DNA of 64,000 nucleotides from positions 310,001 through 374,000 of the forward strand of contig NZ_JAPENM010000001.1 of NCBI RefSeq assembly GCF_026342035.1. The letters are read 5' to 3'. Position 1 is the first letter of the stretch, and each line of letters begins with the position of its first letter. The stretch comes from Aldersonia sp. NBC_00410. GTDB lineage: Bacteria > Actinomycetota > Actinomycetes > Mycobacteriales > Mycobacteriaceae. A program made the position numbers and the translations under genes. The notes under the pieces were generated by a model. It did not search any database. It worked only from the letters and a program-made list of their open reading frames with translations, and was not told the origin of the DNA. Below are positions 62,043 to 64,000 of this stretch, one piece after another.

Positions 62043-64000
62043 ATGGCGACACCAACGAACGTGCCGACCGGCAGCAAGACCAACGGAGGCGGCAGCGGCG
62101 TCGCGCAATCTGTGCAGCGCCAGCCGCATCCAGCGCTGAGCAAGTTGCGCAATGCCACACCGAAACGTCTGCACGTAACCAACTCCCGTGATCAGTGCAT
62201 CGTCTTCGCACCGCTCGAGACGCGCGCACTCGACGAATTCGTCCAGGACTGGCCGTGGGACGAACTACTGCGACGCGGACTCGTCACCCGGAACACGACA
62301 GAAGGTCACCCCACCGCGGGCCAGGCCCGTCGGCGCCCGCGCAAACGAGAGCAAGCCAAAGCGAATTCGGAGCGAAGCTCAAAAAGGCTGTGGCGACGAA
62401 TCTGGGCCTGGGTGCGCCGCGACAAGTCGTCCCCAGAGACCGTCGGGGACGGGCGAGCGAATCAGGCCGAGCAGGCGCCACAGGACACCGCGGGGCGCAC
62501 TGACAAGGACGCCGTCGACCGCTCCAGCGGAGAAAAACAACGCTCACGGCGCGGTGTGCATCTTGCGGCATTGTGGAGCATTCTGCTGATCAGCGTCGGC
62601 GCACCGATCATCGCGTACTTCGCGCATCTGATGCCGTCGCGATCGCCCGGTGTGGCGATCTCGTTTGTCGCAATCGCGACGATGCTGCCGGGACTTTTGT
62701 TCTTTCTATTCGATCGACAACGACTCAGCACACTGCGGGACAGATTCGAGCGGCAGATCTTCCGACTCGACCCCAATGTCGAGACCCTCGCCGACGTCGA
62801 GGCTCGGTACGGCAGCCAGATGGACGAAGTGTTCTTCCCCCGCAATGCGATGACAACGACCGTCAACGCCGCCCAACGACTGTGGCCGATTGTCATTGCG
62901 ACCGAGGTCATCGCACTCGGGTGGATCATGTCCATTCACCCGAGCACCGAGCAACTCCAAGCCAAGGCCCCCGAGGGAGGGGCGACGCCGTACCTCTATG
63001 CCTATCTGGACAACCCGCTCTCCTTCGCTTTCCTGGGTTCATACTTCTTCTCGCTCAATATGTGCCTGCGTCGGTACGCGCGAAACGATTTGCGCCCCAA
63101 GGCTTACAGTGCAATTACGGTGCGCGTGATCACGGTTGTCGTGCTCGCCTACCTGCTGCAAGCCATTGTCGGAGAACAAGAGTCGGGACTGTACAAGGGC
63201 ATTGTGCTGCCGCTCGCGTTTGTGGTGGGTGTGCTTCCGGAAACCGCGATGGTGCTCCTCCGCGATCGCGTGCAGGGATTCGGGCAATTTGCGGTGGCGA
63301 CAAACCAGCTCGAGGAGCAGCTTCCGCTCACCGAGCTCGAGGGAATCGACCTCTACGACCGCGCGCGACTGATCGACGAGGGTGTGAGCAATATCGAAGG
63401 CCTGGCTCATCACGATTTCGTGGACCTGCTCCTGGAGACCAGGATTCCGGCCGGTCGCCTCGTCGATTGGGTCGATCAGGCAATCCTCGATCTGCACCTG
63501 CGCAAGGGACCGATCCGCGGTGCCACACCTTCGGGCACCGACACCAAGGATCGCAAAGCTGCCAAGGCCGACGCTGCCAAGGCCAAAGCTTCCGAAGCTG
63601 CCGAAGCTGCCGAATTCTTGGTGGTTCGCAATAGGCTCCGTGCGTTGGGTGTCCGCACTGCCACCGACCTGATTGCGTCCGCGAGGACGCGCAAACATCG
63701 ACGACTGCTCGGACGAGCGTTCGCCCGGTCGTTTGAATCAGACGAAACTGGGATGGACCGACTGAACATCTTCCTCGCCACAATCTGTGACGACGAATGG
63801 ATGAGCTACGTTCAAAGTTGGCGCAGCAGCGTGGTTCGCGACTTGCATATCACCCTCGACGACAACGGCTTCGTGACCGAGTGCGAGCACGACGGGCGGG
63901 ATGATTCGATGTCCAACGGCCAAGCCGGCCGGCGTTCGGTGGCCGGCGGCGCCGGCCACCGGTTCGACTCACCGGCACCGCGGTGCGCCGAATTCGCCCG
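62043..64000 (+). CDS. Unrecognised multi-pass membrane protein, 3' end outside window
   Basis: An uninterrupted frame runs from ATG 62043 (AGGTGAG upstream) to the window edge, over 650 codons. Residues 1-172 are hydrophilic, Arg/Lys-rich and probably disordered. About six hydrophobic segments follow, near 174-195, 204-224, 281-299, 325-343, 360-377 and 387-407. A soluble part follows with LIDEGVSNIEGLAHHDFVDL and RIPAGRLVDWVDQAIL, which looks like a helix-hairpin-helix-type module, then an Ala/Lys/Glu-rich linker near residue 510 and a region rich in Arg and Asp. Codon use is a little less GC-rich than its neighbours. I recognise no family. Confidence 0.75.
   Translation, partial: MATPTNVPTGSKTNGGGSGVAQSVQRQPHPALSKLRNATPKRLHVTNSRDQCIVFAPLETRALDEFVQDWPWDELLRRGLVTRNTTEGHPTAGQARRRPRKREQAKANSERSSKRLWRRIWAWVRRDKSSPETVGDGRANQAEQAPQDTAGRTDKDAVDRSSGEKQRSRRGVHLAALWSILLISVGAPIIAYFAHLMPSRSPGVAISFVAIATMLPGLLFFLFDRQRLSTLRDRFERQIFRLDPNVETLADVEARYGSQMDEVFFPRNAMTTTVNAAQRLWPIVIATEVIALGWIMSIHPSTEQLQAKAPEGGATPYLYAYLDNPLSFAFLGSYFFSLNMCLRRYARNDLRPKAYSAITVRVITVVVLAYLLQAIVGEQESGLYKGIVLPLAFVVGVLPETAMVLLRDRVQGFGQFAVATNQLEEQLPLTELEGIDLYDRARLIDEGVSNIEGLAHHDFVDLLLETRIPAGRLVDWVDQAILDLHLRKGPIRGATPSGTDTKDRKAAKADAAKAKASEAAEAAEFLVVRNRLRALGVRTATDLIASARTRKHRRLLGRAFARSFESDETGMDRLNIFLATICDDEWMSYVQSWRSSVVRDLHITLDDNGFVTECEHDGRDDSMSNGQAGRRSVAGGAGHRFDSPAPRCAEFA

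Overview
The window is high-GC DNA from an actinobacterium of the order Mycobacteriales, most likely Nocardia. The pointers are family-level similarities recalled without a search: a RamB-type regulator, a 622-residue FadE5-type acyl-CoA dehydrogenase, F420-type LLM oxidoreductase, GroEL2 with a CIRCE operator, and a psd-pssA-AAA ATPase cluster in the order known from Mycobacterium (Rv0437c-Rv0435c). Genes are densely packed, often with 4-base ATGA overlaps and GTG or TTG starts. No tRNA, rRNA or CRISPR array was seen.

Layout. 1-6000: edge-truncated secreted lipase, ramB-like regulator, MBL-fold protein, a membrane-anchored LppX/LprG-like protein and a flavoprotein. 6005-13600: fadE5 diverging from a complete urea ABC transporter operon urtABCDE and a carboxymuconolactone decarboxylase-family gene. 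13750-27750: a large acyl-CoA catabolic area (four acyl-CoA dehydrogenase polypeptides counting fadE5, three crotonases, thiolase, LLM oxidoreductase, alpha/beta hydrolase, TesB thioesterase, SDR), interrupted by a fluoride-export operon with two crcB/fluC genes and a triple-DUF190 protein. 28000-34200: a secreted collagen-like protein, ABM protein, lpd, M19 dipeptidase and S9 peptidase.

34290-39400: hydrolase, ppk2, tetR, two very small ORFs and groEL2. This order, groEL2 - tiny peptides - ppk2, matches the porH/porA cell-wall channel locus of Corynebacterium and is the most interesting part of the window. 39500-45700: HAD phosphatase, a decayed IS110-type element, a secreted Ig-like repeat protein, carboxylesterase, NmrA-like oxidoreductase and AraC regulator. 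45800-53500: a giant LuxR-family ATPase regulator, a two-gene YceI unit, and a redox-signalling operon (REC-thioredoxin reductase-like fusion, cNMP-histidine kinase, UBP zinc finger). 53700-62000: SRPBCC protein, TetR, SIMPL lipoprotein, PQQ-type sugar dehydrogenase, FabH, then phosphatidylethanolamine synthesis (psd, pssA) with a Cdc48-like ATPase. 62043 to the end: an incomplete, unrecognised multi-pass membrane protein.

Short non-coding structure is rich: two families of dispersed palindromic repeats, a 32-bp tandem triplet, 45-bp repeats flanking the Ig-like gene, several perfect palindromes in divergent promoters, and a two-block promoter module shared by the small-peptide locus and the Ig-like gene.
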